From the NCBI GenBank assembly GCA_029204225.1, contig CM055109.1, positions 21,696,317-21,760,316 of the forward strand: a stretch of DNA of 64,000 nucleotides, written 5' to 3'. Shown here piece after piece: positions 35,431 to 49,600 of this stretch. A model generated the notes under the pieces. The model saw nothing but the letters and a program-made list of their open reading frames with translations. It searched no databases and was not told where the DNA came from. Numbering within the stretch: position 1 is the stretch's first letter; the number at the start of each line of letters is the position of its first letter. This DNA comes from Diphasiastrum complanatum. Lineage: Eukaryota > Streptophyta > Lycopodiopsida > Lycopodiales > Lycopodiaceae. The position numbers and the translations under genes were made by a program.

Positions 35431-35540
35431 TATTGTCAAAGGTTGCGTGATATTGGAATGCATGGCATATCTTGCAATAAGGCAATGATGAAGAAGAAAA
35501 GAAAGAGAGTATCGATAAAGAATATTGATGACCATATAAT
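35431..35540 (+). pseudogene. Internally deleted second copy of the transposase-locus coiled-coil segment
   Basis: ATTGTCAAAGGTTGCG, GATATTGGA and then AATAAGGCAATGATGAAGA, GAAAAGAAAGAGAGTA and GAATATTGATGACC repeat the flanks of 11935-12255. About 230 bp of the coiled-coil interior is missing. It shows that the H3-protease element family, or at least this segment, occurs more than once. Confidence 0.8.
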
Positions 35541-37501
35541 TTCAATTGCAAAAAGGATACAAGTTCATTCTAGGTGGAACCACTAAAATCCAACCAGTTT
35601 GACTATGTAATAGCAATTTGACTTTTTCACATTTTTTAAGAGTTTTGAACTATTTTAAAATTAAAACTAATGTTAGAATACGACAATAAATGTCAACAAC
35701 AATGAGCCAATTTCTCCCATGGCTGACATGGTGATGATATGTCTAACATACATTGGAGAATGACTACACTCATAAAAAAATTATGTTCGGTGATTTGTCT
35801 TCATTCAAATGTATAACAAAATAAATAATGCCAAAATGATAGTTTTTTGATGAGTTTAAATCACCACAAGAAACAAATGCCAAGCATTCGAGAAAAAAAA
35901 AACAAGCAAATCCTTTACATATGTTAACACTATACTCAATACACACCTATTTGTTCTTGGTTTTGAAGGTTTTTATGATGAGATCTTGTATAAGATAAGT
36001 GTCTTCATTCTTCTTAAGCAATGTAGCCCATATGGGTGGTTGTGGTAGGTGTAAGTGTAAGTGACTTGAAACTTATGTGGCAATCGGGGGCCCACTATCA
36101 TCCAAGCGTGATGAATGCTTGAAAGCATATCTCCAGCATCCACCAACCTTTCCGCACCCTTGGATGAAGGTGGCCCTGCCACCACAATACCCTCCCGGCA
36201 CTGCATCATTATCCATGTGCCGAAATGCATGCCCTTTGTCACCATATTCAATGGCCACATGGCACCTAGTCCAACCAATATCCCATTTTACCTTAATGAC
36301 TCACACCAATAACGTCCATTTAAATATAATATCTAATAAATGAATAATAATAATCTTGGTTTAAATTTAATATTTTTCCATTTTATATTTTACCTGCTTG
36401 CCCTTTCTGCTGAACATTATATGTCACTAGGGTAATAATTTTTATTTTTCTATATTGCATTTTATTTATTTTATTTTAATGTAACTCTCATCGTGTATTG
36501 CATGCCTGGTGTTAATACGGTTTATATCGTCCATTTTGCGTAGATGTACCATTTTGCCACCGTATTTTAGCGTGTTATACAATTCTCTGGCTTCTTTGTT
36601 TAGGACGCTCTGCTGGTAAGGTATGGTAGACGTCGTCACGATTGCTTTCTTGCTGATAATGTGCGTAAATGAGGAATTGATGAGGCGGAGCGCTTGAATC
36701 CGTGCTATCTGATGCAATTTCTGAACAAGTCTTTGAAGCTCTATCAAATGATCCTTGAACTGGCCTGAAAGGTGCAGCATAGCGGAACATTTATGCATAT
36801 CAGGGAATTTGTCAATAGGGGCTGATAAGCAGTGGCATATCACACAGAAGCTTTGATTCCCGATAAAGAGTCAAAGTATTGAAAGTTTTCCTGAAGTATA
36901 TGACGCATTTGGTAGTGGCACTGTGTGCATATGATACAGAAACTTGGATCTATGATAACATCTAAGACATTGAAAATTTCCCTGAAGAATATGAAGCATT
37001 TGCTATGTGATCTATAGTGTAAAACAGATCGGTTGGCTATATTTATGAAATGAAGGTGTGGAAAACGCTTAAGAACAATCAGCAAGAACGTCCTGATTAT
37101 ACCCTCATAGGCAGTTTCTGTAGGTAATCTACTTAGACATAAGATGATCATAATATTTACAGTCAGGGTTTATTTGAAGATTTTTCAGCAAGGCAGTTTT
37201 TATAGGTAAAATACTTAGACTTGATGCTATCATACTTAGACGGTCTTGGGTTGTTTAGTTGAGGCTTTACGAGGTGAACGAAATATCAAGAGTTGGAGGA
37301 TTGCCTTATGTAAGTGGAAAATCGATTATGATGGTTTTTTCCACTGTCTTTTGCAATCCCTTAACCAGCCAAGAAGTCGACATGGTAATTATATGAAGAG
37401 AAACCAGGCTAATCCTTTGATTTTTCAAAGAAAGGTTTCTCATCTTTCCAAGGAGCTAGGTTATCACATGGGACTCAAAGCGTGTGGAGCAGTAATTTAT
37501 A
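35541..37501. other. Upstream region of the U-box gene; one weak minus-strand frame
   Basis: No clear promoter element was identified. A minus-strand frame at 36843-36466 (about 125 codons, including FKDHLIELQRLVQKLHQIAR) looks somewhat protein-like but matches nothing I recognise. Two diverged copies of a roughly 90-bp sequence occur at about 36845-36920 and 36935-37020, sharing GAAACTTGGAT/GAAGCTTTGAT-like and TTGAAAGTTTTCCTGAAG-like strings. In-frame TAA at 37493 lies just upstream of the U-box start codon. Confidence 0.35.
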
Positions 37502-40500
37502 ATGAGCAAGTCTGAATCCAACACAATGAGTGAGGCGGCTGCAGAGGATTTGCTTCAGTCCCTTAACGATTTGGTTGGTGGCATTATCTCGATTGAAGAC
37601 TTTAAATTGTATAAGAAAGAATGTTCTCAGCTTACTAGAAGGGTTAAGTTGTTAGTTCCTTTCTTTGAAGAAGTGAGGGAGTTGAAAGGGCCTCTAGGTC
37701 AAGAATCTGTCACGTCCTTTGAAGATATCGCGTCAGCTTTCAAAGATGCACGGCAGTTGTTGCATCAATGCCACAATGGTAGCAAGATATATCTGGTACG
37801 AATCATATTATCTTATGAATGAGTAAAGTGGACCTTATCATTTCTATTCCATGTGGAAGATTTTTCAAGCTTACTAGAAAAGCCAAATTATTTTTTATTT
37901 GTTGTTTCTCTATTCAGGTTTCAGTTGCAATTATAACTGTCACTGAAGCTCTTCTTGCATTCTTATCTGGCTATATGTATGAAGCTCAAGGCGTGAATGC
38001 AATTTGATTAGCTGATGAATTGAAGACTCAAATTTCTTTCTAGAGATGGAATGGAGGAGAGTATATATCCATTGCAAAATGTCTTGGAAAAAATTAGAAA
38101 TTCCACTTTGAATTTGAATTGAGCTGCTCCATTCCAGATTTGAAATCCAGCTTTAACATTCTTCATCTCCAATCAATGCCCTAAATAAGTTATTTTTTGG
38201 ATGAAAACCAAAAATTCTCAGATTTGAACCTATTAAAATCACAATTTCTCTTTATTATGGAGCTCATAGACTGACATTGAAGGCTGCAATTCCCATCAAT
38301 TTAATGGTGTGGCATAGCATGTTGTTGCGAACATCACATAAAGCACATACAAATAGAGTGAGCTATCAATGAGCAATTCTTTGACTAAGAATAGTGAAAA
38401 AACATCAATTGCCATTAACACATTTGTCTCCTTCAAAAAGCTAGGAATAAATCTAATCATAAGCTGTAGAATGGAATGTCTTTTGCCTTGAACCTTCTTG
38501 TGAGGTCTGTGGATGAATAAAAAAAATGTCAATGAGTCATTTGAATAGTAGAATGGGTTCTTGAAAATTAAGTGGGCACTAGGTCATGTGTCCATCGACC
38601 TCCAAGGGTTGCCCATCAAAGATGAGTTCCTGGCGCTGCATAAAAGCTCTTGATGTGTTGAAAACCATAACTTTGGTTTTCAATATGTTAACCCCCAATC
38701 CCCATCTACTGCAGAAGGCATGAAGACTGTCTAGCTGTCGCTGTAATCCCTCTCTGGAAGAAGATAGGAGGACCACGTCATCTACGTATAAAAGTATAGC
38801 AATCAAGATGCTCCCAAGCCTGCAACCTGTGCCACCGCATCCCTCAATAACTCTCTCAAGCTCGTCAATATATAGTCCAAACAGGGTTGGGGACAGAGAA
38901 CAACCCTGTTTCACGCCAATAGTGCTCCAGATGTGGTCTGAGATGCCGGTATCACTCCGAAAACAGCCAAGGACTCTCTCATATAGTGCCATCACTGCCA
39001 AGATCGTGTAGAAAAACCAAGATCATGTAGACGCTGAATGACAAGGGATCGTGGAACAGAGTCGAAGGCTTTCCTGAAGTCAACAAAACATCAGTAGCCC
39101 CTCTCTCTTCTGTGTCTAGCCTCCTCAATAATGGCCCGAAGGGTGAAGATATGATCTGTGGTGGAGTAGTGTGCTCTGAAACCTGCCTGGCCCAATGCAT
39201 GTAATCTCCTAGACTTTGTCTCATAACTGACTGTTGACTGGAGGATGGTGCCATATAACTTAGCAATGATATGTCCAATCATAATGGTGTGATAGTTACC
39301 AGGGTTCATGGGGTCACCAGTTTTATGAATGGGGTGGATGATGTTGGTGCACCAGGAGGAAGGGAAGCCGGAGACAACTGCTGGATTAAGAAAAGTGGCT
39401 AGGATCGGTGAAAGGGTATCTGCAGCATGGATTAATAGTTCGGATTCAAGGTCGTCAATATCACGGGTGCGACGGGTTTTCAGTCTTTTGATGGCGGTCA
39501 GGACCATGTCCCGGGTGAAGAAAGTGAAAGTAGTCGGTCGGGGAGAAATGGAGATGGGTGTGTCCGTGGGTGCAGTATATAAGGTAGTGGCATATGTAGT
39601 CCAGGTATGGAGGTCAGTGAGGGGAGGAGGTGGGGTGTGGGAGATGAATTCTCTCCATAAGGCACCAGAGGAGGAACTGCAAAGGGAATCGACTAAGCTT
39701 TTCCCTTTTTGAGTTTCATACGTCTGTTTCTTCCATCGGAGGGCATAATGGAAAGATCGACGAGCTGCAAGAAGAAGGTGTGTATTATGCAATCTAGCTT
39801 GGGTGACTTGGAGATGGAGGATACGACACTCGGCGTCAAACCAGGGAGATCGGATAGGGTGTGACGAAGTGGGTGGGTGTCGATGTGGTTTGGAGGGAAA
39901 GGAAAATGATGCAGCGGTATGTAGTGAAGTGGTAAGGAAGATAGCTTGTGTTTCCAACGACGTGTGATGGGGAAAATGACAAAGAAATGAACTGACGGCC
40001 TCCTGGTATGTCTTGATGTGAGAGCGATTAAAAGTGTATTTGGGTGCACGAGAGATGGATGGAATAATGAGTGGTTGGGAAGTCGGGATGGAGCCCATAC
40101 TGAAAGATAGGAAGGAGTGATCGGAAAGGGTAGTGGGAAGAATGTGGAAATCAGATATAAGTGGGATAAAAGTTGGTGACCCCATGAGATAGTCGACAAC
40201 ACTGTGTCCTCCGCTATGTGGATGGCAAGTGAATCTGCTAGAATGTGGCCAGCAAGCCAAGCCATTGTAAATGGCCAATTCGTGAGCCTCACCCATCTGT
40301 AGAAGGTACTCTCCATAACTCGTGATAGGGCCCATCATATCCTCTGAGCTCCTAGTGATGCCAATGTCCTTACAATCAATAGCTCGTGTACGTAATATGT
40401 CATCAGTGTCGTGGAAATCCACCTGTCTGGTAGCAGTCCTGGCATGAAAGTCGCCAGTGAGAAGGACATAACCCCGATCTGTAAATCTGACAATGTTTGC

Positions 40501-43500
40501 AGAGAGATCAGTATAAGGAGAGCCTGATCCGTCTGCAAAGGAGGAGGACTCTGGAGGGAAGTAGCAGGCAGCAATGAAGAGATCCCTATCCAAACCGATA
40601 GCTCGCCCAGTGATATGAGCCCATATGTATCGTGCCTGTGCATCATGTCGGAGAAACTCTATAGTTGGCTGTAGTGACTCTCGATAAAGACATGCAACTC
40701 CACCCGAACCTTTACCACTCGCTGATCGAGTCTCTGTCCTATAAACTGAATCCCATCTGTAACCTGCAAATGTGGGTAGTCGTCTCTCTGGGCTCTCATG
40801 TGTCTCCATAAAAAATAATATATCTTTGTCTGTGATGAAGTCGGTAAGATCTCCAGCCGTGGATGATGAGTGTATGCCATTACAGTTCCATATTCCAAGA
40901 TGTAGGTGGTGTGGAGGGGGTCCCGGGATGCTCCCATGCCCGGGGACCCCAATTTCCTGTAGGTTGTTTCCGGATGCAGTACCATCGAGGTACCGAACAA
41001 CTCCATCACGATAGATCGCTCGTCTTCCGGTCGCTTTGGCGGTTTGGAGTGCTTGGCGTCTCTCTTCAACTTGGATATAGGTAAGGTCATCATCCATGAA
41101 GATTTTGGTGTCTCTCAATTTGGTTCTTTTCCGCAAGGTTGCCTTACGATACGTATGTGACGTGAAGCGGAGGACCAAGGTAGCGGTGTCTTTTCTAGTA
41201 CGCCATGCTCTATCCAAACCATCTGCATTGTGTCCCAGGGTAGTGCATAAAAATCTTTTTGCTTCGTCAATGGCGTTTTGGGTGTCCACGATGCCTTGTA
41301 CCCTAATACTGAGAGCCTCTCGAAGTTTCTCTTCCGTAAGAGTAGCAAAAATGAATGATGAAAAAGGGGGAGACTTACTTCCGCCATCGGCTGTCCAAGG
41401 TGGACTGGCAGCTTTGTTCTTGATGATGATAGAAGCCCATGTTTTGGTCGATTCTTTGTGTTGGCTTAGTCGTTGTTCCAGATCTTGAATCTTCATCTTT
41501 GTCTCTTCTTCTGGCTGGGAAGCATATTTATTTTCCATTTCTGTCCGAAGCTGTTGGTTCTCTGTGCGTAGGTGGATGATTTCCAGTTTCAGAGTTTGCA
41601 CATCTGCTTTCAATTCTTTCAGTTGGTAGGCTAGGAAATTCTCGAAGGATTTGGAGGTGGTGTAGTCGGCATGAGACAAGAAGGGGGTGTCTGGAGCAGC
41701 GCTGGTAGAGATGGGAGTCGAAGGGACAGGGGATGAGGGAGGGCTCGAGTGGGATTGTTGTTGCGCAGCAGTGGGGGCAGGTGTCTGTTGCGCAGCAGGA
41801 GGGACCTGTTGCTCAGTAGCAGGATGGCCTGTTGAGGGGGAGTGGAGAGGAGGGGCAGAAGGTGGGGCGGAGGAGGACGACGGAGCAGCAGATGGGAAGG
41901 GCAGGGCATTAGGTGGAGCAGAAGAGGGTGAATGGGCAACAGGTGGAGCGGAAGAAGGGGGCAGATCAGCAGATGGGTAGGGCAGGGTAGCGAGTGGAGC
42001 TGAGGAGGGCAGCTGGTGGACAGCAGGTGGAGCGGGAGAGGGCGATTGGTGGGTAGCAGGTGGAGCGGAGGGTGGTTGGTGTTGGTGGGCAGCAGATGGA
42101 GCGGAGGGAGGTGGAGTGGAGGAGGGGGGCGGAGCAGCAGGTGGAGCGGAGGAGGGGGGCGGAGCAGCAGGTGGAGCGGAGGAGGGGGGCGGAGCAATAG
42201 GTGGAGCGGCAGTAGGTGGAGCGGATGGGGGTGGGGTAGAGGGTGATGGAGGGGGCCGGGGAGGAGTGGGGGAGCAAGGGCTCCCCCTGGTTTTACGCGC
42301 CATGGCGGTGGGAGAGGAGGGTGGGAGGGGAGGGGGGGAGAGATCAGCGATGGACAGTCACCATCGCTGAGAGAAAGAAAGAAAGAAGGAAAGCTTTATT
42401 AATGTCTTTTCCATGCCAAAAGGCATATAAGACTAGTAAATGTACATGTCAAGTATGTGGTAACCATAGGAGCGTATGAAACGTCTCCAAAACAGTAACA
42501 AAAGTAGCAATCTAGAGCTAAAGCTATAATTTGAAATAGATGTGATGCTATTAGAAACATGTGGGAGCATGTATACTGCTAACAGTCATGAGTGAGATAT
42601 GACGCTATCATCTAGTCCTGTCCTGCTGGTGTTGATGATATAGAAGGATGTAATACGGCCTGTGGCATGAAGGGCCACTGGTGGTCTCTGACGTCATCTG
42701 AGAGGATGAAGAGGTCTCCTCGTGATAGGTCGAGTAGCTCGTGCTGCAACATGGGTATGTGTGGGACGCTGTCTCTGGTCTCTGTGGGCAAGTAGGTCAT
42801 CATCATCATCGTCACCGTCATCAAAACGTCCTCTCCTCCTGGAGAAGAAAGAAGTGATCTGAGGCTGAGAAACCTGACTCGACTGGGCTGTCTGATACAA
42901 ATCCTGTCGTAGTATAAACATCTCTCGTATCATGAGTGTCGCGCATCGGGAATCCTCATCAGCTATGAGCGATCGTAAGGTGACAGATGTGTCTCGGAAC
43001 AAACAGTGGTATCTCCCTCTGATCTCGTAATATACCGGGCACCTAAAGATAAAGTGCTCCTCTGACTCCACCTCCTCTAAAGAGCATAACTGGCAAATCC
43101 GCTCCTCTCTCGGGGTACCCTGGAATCTACCAGTCTCAATAGCCAACTGATGTGATGATACACGGAGCTGTCCCAATGTAAATCTGAGGCAATGTGATAG
43201 TCTCGAGTCCAAATAATGCGGTAAGACCGGGAACCCTGCTATGTCAAGCTCAATAAAATGAGTCCAGTAGTAGCCGGGTTTCACCCCAAGCTGTCGCCCC
43301 CAAGTACGGTCGAGATATGCCCGATATAAGATGCACCTGATATACTGATGAGTACCTGAGGGGAGCTCTGTAATGGAGATACCAAATGACTCAAGGAGGA
43401 AATGGGATGCCTGAGAGAACCACGATAGTCGATAGCCCTGGTCATGAAGAAAGTGTGAGGAGACAAGTGCTGTCTGTGTATATCTCATATCCTCATCGGG

Positions 43501-45665
43501 CAGAGCCTGGATTCTCTGAATGTATGTGATAAGCTGGAACGCGACATATATCTGAATGGGTGGAACGGCAAACTCTGCAAGAAGGATCTCATGTAAAACC
43601 GAGGGCTTCGCCCGAATCATACAGGCTAACATGGTGGTCTGCAATCGTGAAATGCTGGCCCAATGTGATGAAGGGAGGCCGATGCACCATGTCTCTGCTG
43701 CATATAAGGCTGTGGGGGTGACAATAGTATCAAAGAGTCTACACTTACTGCGACCATCTCGGATGAGCTTCCTGAAACAGAACCGCTCAAGCTGAACAAG
43801 AGAGGAATGCCCCTTCCCAAGTTGGGTGGTGGCAGCTTGCCGCATGTTGAAGGTAGGACCAGAGAAGAGTATTCCCAAATAGGTATAAGAGGAAACTACC
43901 TCTAAGGCCTGTCCATCTAGGATGAGCTCCTGGCGCTGCATGAAGACTCGAGAAGTGTTGAAGACCATAACCTTGGTCTTCGCAGTGTTCACCCCCAACC
44001 CCCATCTGGTACAAAATCCCTGTAAACAATCCAGCTGCCTCTGCAAACCCTCTCTGGTCAGGGATACTAGTACTACATCATTCGCATAAAGGAGAATAGC
44101 AATCAGAATGGTGCCAAGTCTACAGCCACCCCCGCCACACTGTGAGATGACTCGCTCTAACTCATCAATATACAATCCAAAGAGAACCGGTGAAAGAGAG
44201 CACCCCTGTTTCACTCCAATGGTGCTCCAAATGTGATCAGATAAGCCACTGCTATGTCGGAAACATCCCAAGACCTTCTCATAAAGAGCCATCACTGCTA
44301 AAACAATATCTGTGGAGAAACCAAGGTCACGAAGTCTCTGAATGAGCAGGGAGCGTGGTACAGAATCGAAGGCCTTCCTGAAATCTACAAAACAGCAATA
44401 AACCCTCTCTGTCCTGTACTTAGCTTCCTCGATCAAGGCTCGAAGTGTAAAAATATGGTCAGTGGTAGAATAATGAGATCGGAAACCTGCCTGCCCCAAT
44501 GCATGTAATCTTCGAGCTTCCGCCTCTGAACTCACTGCAGACTGGAGTATGGTACCATAGAGCTTCGTGAGAACATGTCCGATCATGATGGTGCGGTAAT
44601 TACCAGGAATCATGGGATCACCATTTTTATGAATAGGGTGGATGATGTTGGTGCACCAGGATGAGGGGAAACCAGAGACAACGGCAGAATTGAGGAGAGT
44701 GGCTAGAGTGGGAGCAAGGAGGTCGGAAGCATGGGTTAGGAGTTTAGATTCAAGGTCTTCGATATCTCTTGCTTTATGGGACTTCATTCTCTTGATGGCC
44801 GTAAGTACCATGTCAGATGTGAAGAAGGTGAACTTAGAGGGGCGTGGGGAGATAGAGATGGGTGCGTCAGTGGGTATGGTATATAGTTTGGTAGCGTATT
44901 CGGTCCATATGCGAAGGTCATCTAGGACGGGTGGTGGAGCACGAGGGATAAACTCACGCCAAAAGGCGCCTGAAGAGGAACTGAAGAGAAGATCAACAAG
45001 ACGCGTTCCTTCGGAGTCATCATATATACGCTTTTTTCGGCGGAGTGTGCGACGGTAATTGCGCCTGGCGGAGTGGAGGAGATGAGGATCGTGAGTGCGG
45101 GCATGGGTGACAAGCTGACGAAGAGAGCGACATTCAGCATCAAACCACGGGGGGTAGAGGAGCTAAATCAGGGGAGCAGCCATCAGAGAGGGGGGTGAGA
45201 GTTGTAGTGGGAGAGGGAGATGGGTCATCAAGGGGGTGAGGTGAAGTGGCAGCGAGGGGGGGGCTGGAATGACAATGGGGTGAGGTGAGAGATCAGCGAG
45301 GGGGTGAGGTGAGGGATCAGCGAGGGGGTGAGGTGAGGGGGGTGACAAGGAGGGGTCAGCGAGGAGGATGGGTGAGGGGGTGGCAGCTAGGAGATCAGGG
45401 AGGTCAGCGAGGGGGGGGGGGGGATGGAGCAGCGAGAGGGGAAGGGGAAGGAACAGCGAGGGGGTTAGGGGAAGGAGCAGCGAGGGAAGGGGCAGCGAGG
45501 GGAGAAGAAGGAGCAGCGAGGAGGTTATAGGAAGGGGCAGCGAGGGAAGGAGAAGGAGAAGGAGCAGCGAGGGGAGGTGAGTGGTGAGCGAGGGAGGTGA
45601 GTGAGTAGGTGGCTGGGGATCGTGCTGATCTACGAGCGGGGGCGCGAGGAGGAGGAGGGGCCATG

Positions 45666-45716
<51 letters not shown>

Positions 45717-45881
45717 GGTCAATTTAGATTAGAGGGGAGAGGATGATGTAGGTAGGCGCAGGTCTAGAAAGAAAGCATGTAGAACTGGTAGGCAGGACAG
45801 CAGGTAACATGGAGGGGGAATAGACAGCAAAGGAAGAAACACGGGCGGGTGTAGCAAAATAGAGGCATTGATATATGGTTT

Positions 45882-45945
<64 letters not shown>

Positions 45946-46632
45946 AGAAGAAGCCAGTGGGAGCCCGTGAGAGCCTCTGCGAGCACCAGTGTGTTGTGAG
46001 AGGGTTGGTCGAGCAGGGCGCACACCAACTGATGTGAGCGTTTTCCCTGTACCTGTTCGCATGCAATTTAGGCTTGTTTTTTGTTTTTCACAGTTTATTT
46101 CTGTGGTATATGGCTTGACGGTCTTCTTTGTGCACAGAGGGCGAAGCTCTTGGAAGATGTCCCCAGGCACAACGAACGACATCGGAAGCAAGAAGCAGAA
46201 TTTCAAGAGAGCCAGCGAGAGATAATGGCGTGACTCCCGGAGCTGCAGCCCCGTGCCCTGCTACTCTCGGACCTGCTGCCCGCTACCCCCACTGGCGAGG
46301 GCGAGGAAACAGAGCGGATTGGAATTAACTACACTGCAGAACAGCTAGCCATGGTCAGGGAAAGGTCCTTCTTCGTCGTCGGGCCAGCCAACGACAGAAT
46401 AATGCACCTGACCGGGTTTTCGGCAGTAAATGAGGCGGCATATAGTTAGACAGTAGTTTACAAATAGACCCAGCCGTATGTGGGGGATGCGTATTGTTTT
46501 TTTGATACATCTCTTAAATTAATATACAGTATGTTTTTTTGCGCAACATGCGCCTGGTTTTGTGAAACACGATCTTTGTACTCTTAACATAATGCATGTA
46601 TGTGTTTAACATATGTAATATCTGTAAGGAGC

Positions 46633-46691
<59 letters not shown>

Positions 46692-49600
46692 CGAATGTTG
46701 AGATGAAGCTAGACTGTGCAAAGAACAGTTGTTTTTGTTTGCATGTTCTTATGCAATTCTAGAAGTGGAGTCACAATTGGTCCTTCCTGAGATGCTGATA
46801 TAAGACATAGTAGTGTGTCGGTCTTATGGTTCCCTGTAGTGAATGACACAGTTCTGGTGACCATTCACTTCTTGATTAGGCCTATGCAAGAAGAACTTGG
46901 AGTGAGAATGTGCAAAGACCAGCTATGAACTTGGAGAGCCTTGGAGTTTAAAATTGTGAGCAGCAGTTTTGTTGCAGTTGTTTTCCTCAAGCTATGGAAT
47001 CGAGGATGCACACCACACAAGCACCTCAAAACACGCAAAAATGTTGACCTTTTGTTTGGTTTAGGCAACCGCACAAGCTAACAAACAGCCAAAAGAATCA
47101 ATTATACTGTTGAGCAAGATTCTGATGATGATGAAAAGTACAAGCCTTCAGTCAGTCAGGAAGAAAGTTTGAGCTCTTCCATAAGTCTTAAGTGTGACAG
47201 AATAATGAAGCGTTTTTATTAGAAATGGCAACAAGCACCTTGAGTTTGCACCCTCATAATCTGCATTTGAAAAATTATCCACCTTTTTTTTGTGAGGTCG
47301 ACCGAATTCTGAGTTCCAAGCCAAATCCTCTGAGTTCCAAGCCAAGACCTCAATATGGAGAGAGAGATGTGGACCTTTGAAGCATAATGAGCTCTCTTCT
47401 TAATCCAACAACATCCCTTTTGACAGTATTAGTCGACCCTTTTGACAGTACATGTAATAAGGATCCTCGTCCCACTTTTTCTCAATCCAATTAGTGCTAG
47501 ATGTAATATATTTTGAGGAAAAACGAATTTCTTGATTTAGGCAGATATGTGAAAGGAATACAAATGAGTGTATCCTTTTTCATTGAGACGTAAACTGCAA
47601 TTCTAAAGAAAGCTTCAGCAGAAGAACATTTCTGTTTGCGTGTTCTTATGCAATCCTGGAAGTGGAGTCACAACTGGTCCTTCTTGAGATGCTTATCTTC
47701 CCAATTGAGAAGATGTTTCAAAGCCCCGGTCTAAGTCATTATTAAGTTGTTGAAGTTCATCCGGGGAGAAACCGATCTCATCATATAAGACATAGTACTG
47801 TGTAGGTCTAGGGTTTAGGGTTTAGGGATGAAGTTGTAGCATAAGTAATTAGTAAGTTGTTGAAGTTCATCCGAGAGAAGTAAAACTGCAAGAATACATG
47901 CTGATCAAGCTATGCTTGACCACATAATTTGCTAGGATAAATTTGTCCAGTGATGTTTACTATCCTGCCTCTCCTGTCATCTCCAGGCACTGGAAAGACC
48001 TATTGATATGTTTACACCCACTGAATTAGCTGGATTTTCCACCAGTATATGAATATCAAGCGGCCTATTTTCATTGAGGTGTAATTGATAGATTTTACCA
48101 ACTATTTTCAGTGCTACACTTTCTAGACAACAATGTGATACAACTATTCCAAAGATGATAGTGGGCTGCTAGGAGACGGCGTATTGCAGCCAGGGTTTAA
48201 GGTTTAGGGTCCAGGGATGAAGTTGTAGCATAAGTAATTAGTAAGCTGTTGAAGTTCATCTGGGGAGAAACCGATCTCATCCTATAAGACATAGTAGTGT
48301 GTAAGTTTAGGTTTAGGCTTAGAGAGGCAGGATAGTAAACATCACTGGAAACATTTATCCAAGAAAAATATGTGGTGAAGCATAGCTTGAGCAGCTTGCA
48401 TAGCTTGATCTTGAAGTTTGCCTAGCTCCAGGAGCTCTATATCCAGCACCTTTCTGAAAGCTCTTCAGCGTCCTTGAACACACTACGTTGGGTCTCAACA
48501 TATTTCTCAGCTTCAAGCCATGTTGCATAGTCTAGCTCCGCTTTTTCTTGGTACTCCAAGACCTTCACTTTCTCGGCAGGAAAATCCATTGATTGGAAAT
48601 CTGTGGATGTTGTCTTTGAAATCAAACGTTTGACATGGATTTGAAGGAGGAGCAATTAATGTCGTGGTAAAATCCTGGAGTACGTAATGGCGACACAACC
48701 ACTCCTATCATCTGCATGCACTGGAAGGACCTTTTTGACCATTGCTTTCTTACAAATCTTCCTGGCCAAATATCCAGGTGAAAGGGTATTGATCACTTGT
48801 TGAAGAGTAATGCCTATTTTACCCCTTTTGGCTAAGCATTAGTTAAGTTGTACATAACTCATGGGGCATGTTTTTTAATTAAATGCATGACCCCCCCCTT
48901 TTTTTGTTAAGTTATGTAAATTAGTGCAAGTGGCCCACTTGGCCAAGTAGCTCACTCCCATGGTTGACACCTAGACTTTCCATGCATGTAAAGGAGGTGC
49001 TTGCCTCACAAGGGATTTGGAGGACCCACGCCCTCCTCTCTCTCACTAGCAATTCATTTCTTCTTGAGACTTTTGAGTTTGTGAGATGCTCATGCAATTC
49101 TCCTTGTGTGTGATATTTCCATAGCCAAGTTTTCTCAAGCTTTCATAGTTGATCTAGCATCTGAGTTAAGATACTCCATAGCTAGGTCTTGTAATTCTTC
49201 ATGGTATCAGAGCAGGTTGTCTAGCCTGTGAGTTTGAGAGTGAGAGAAACTTCAGTGCTTAGATTCTTGAGAAGATTCTTATCTTCTACAAGCACCTCAA
49301 TCTTGAAAGAGGGAGCATTTGATCTACAGGTGTCAGATCAGGTGGAGTCTTGCACTGTTGGTGAGCTATTGGCAAGGGGAGTGGGATGATCCAAAAACTT
49401 TCTAAATCTGGCTAAGTTTTGGAGAGTTTTTCTGGAGGAGCTTACACAAAAGTAGGGCGCACTTTCTGTAGGGGCTTCTGGTTTCTGTTCCAGTGGAGCC
49501 TAGTGCTTGTGCTAGTGAGGCCACACCAAGTGGCAAAGACAAAAGCAGGAGCTGAAGGGTTGCCTTGAAGTGGCTACATACCCTAGTTTGGGGTTAAACC

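Noticed and set aside
37246-37515. Open frame overlapping the upstream side of U-box exon 1
   Set aside because: It is in a different frame, has no recognisable domain and is most likely 5' UTR or intergenic chance sequence.
41687-42370. Plus-strand Gly-rich frames
   Set aside because: They are antisense to the GC-rich Pro-coding region of LINE copy 1, which has a recognised multi-domain frame on the minus strand.
47808-47827. Telomeric repeat
   Set aside because: There are only about two and a half TTTAGGG units inside an intron, so it is a short interstitial match and not a telomere or clear relic.
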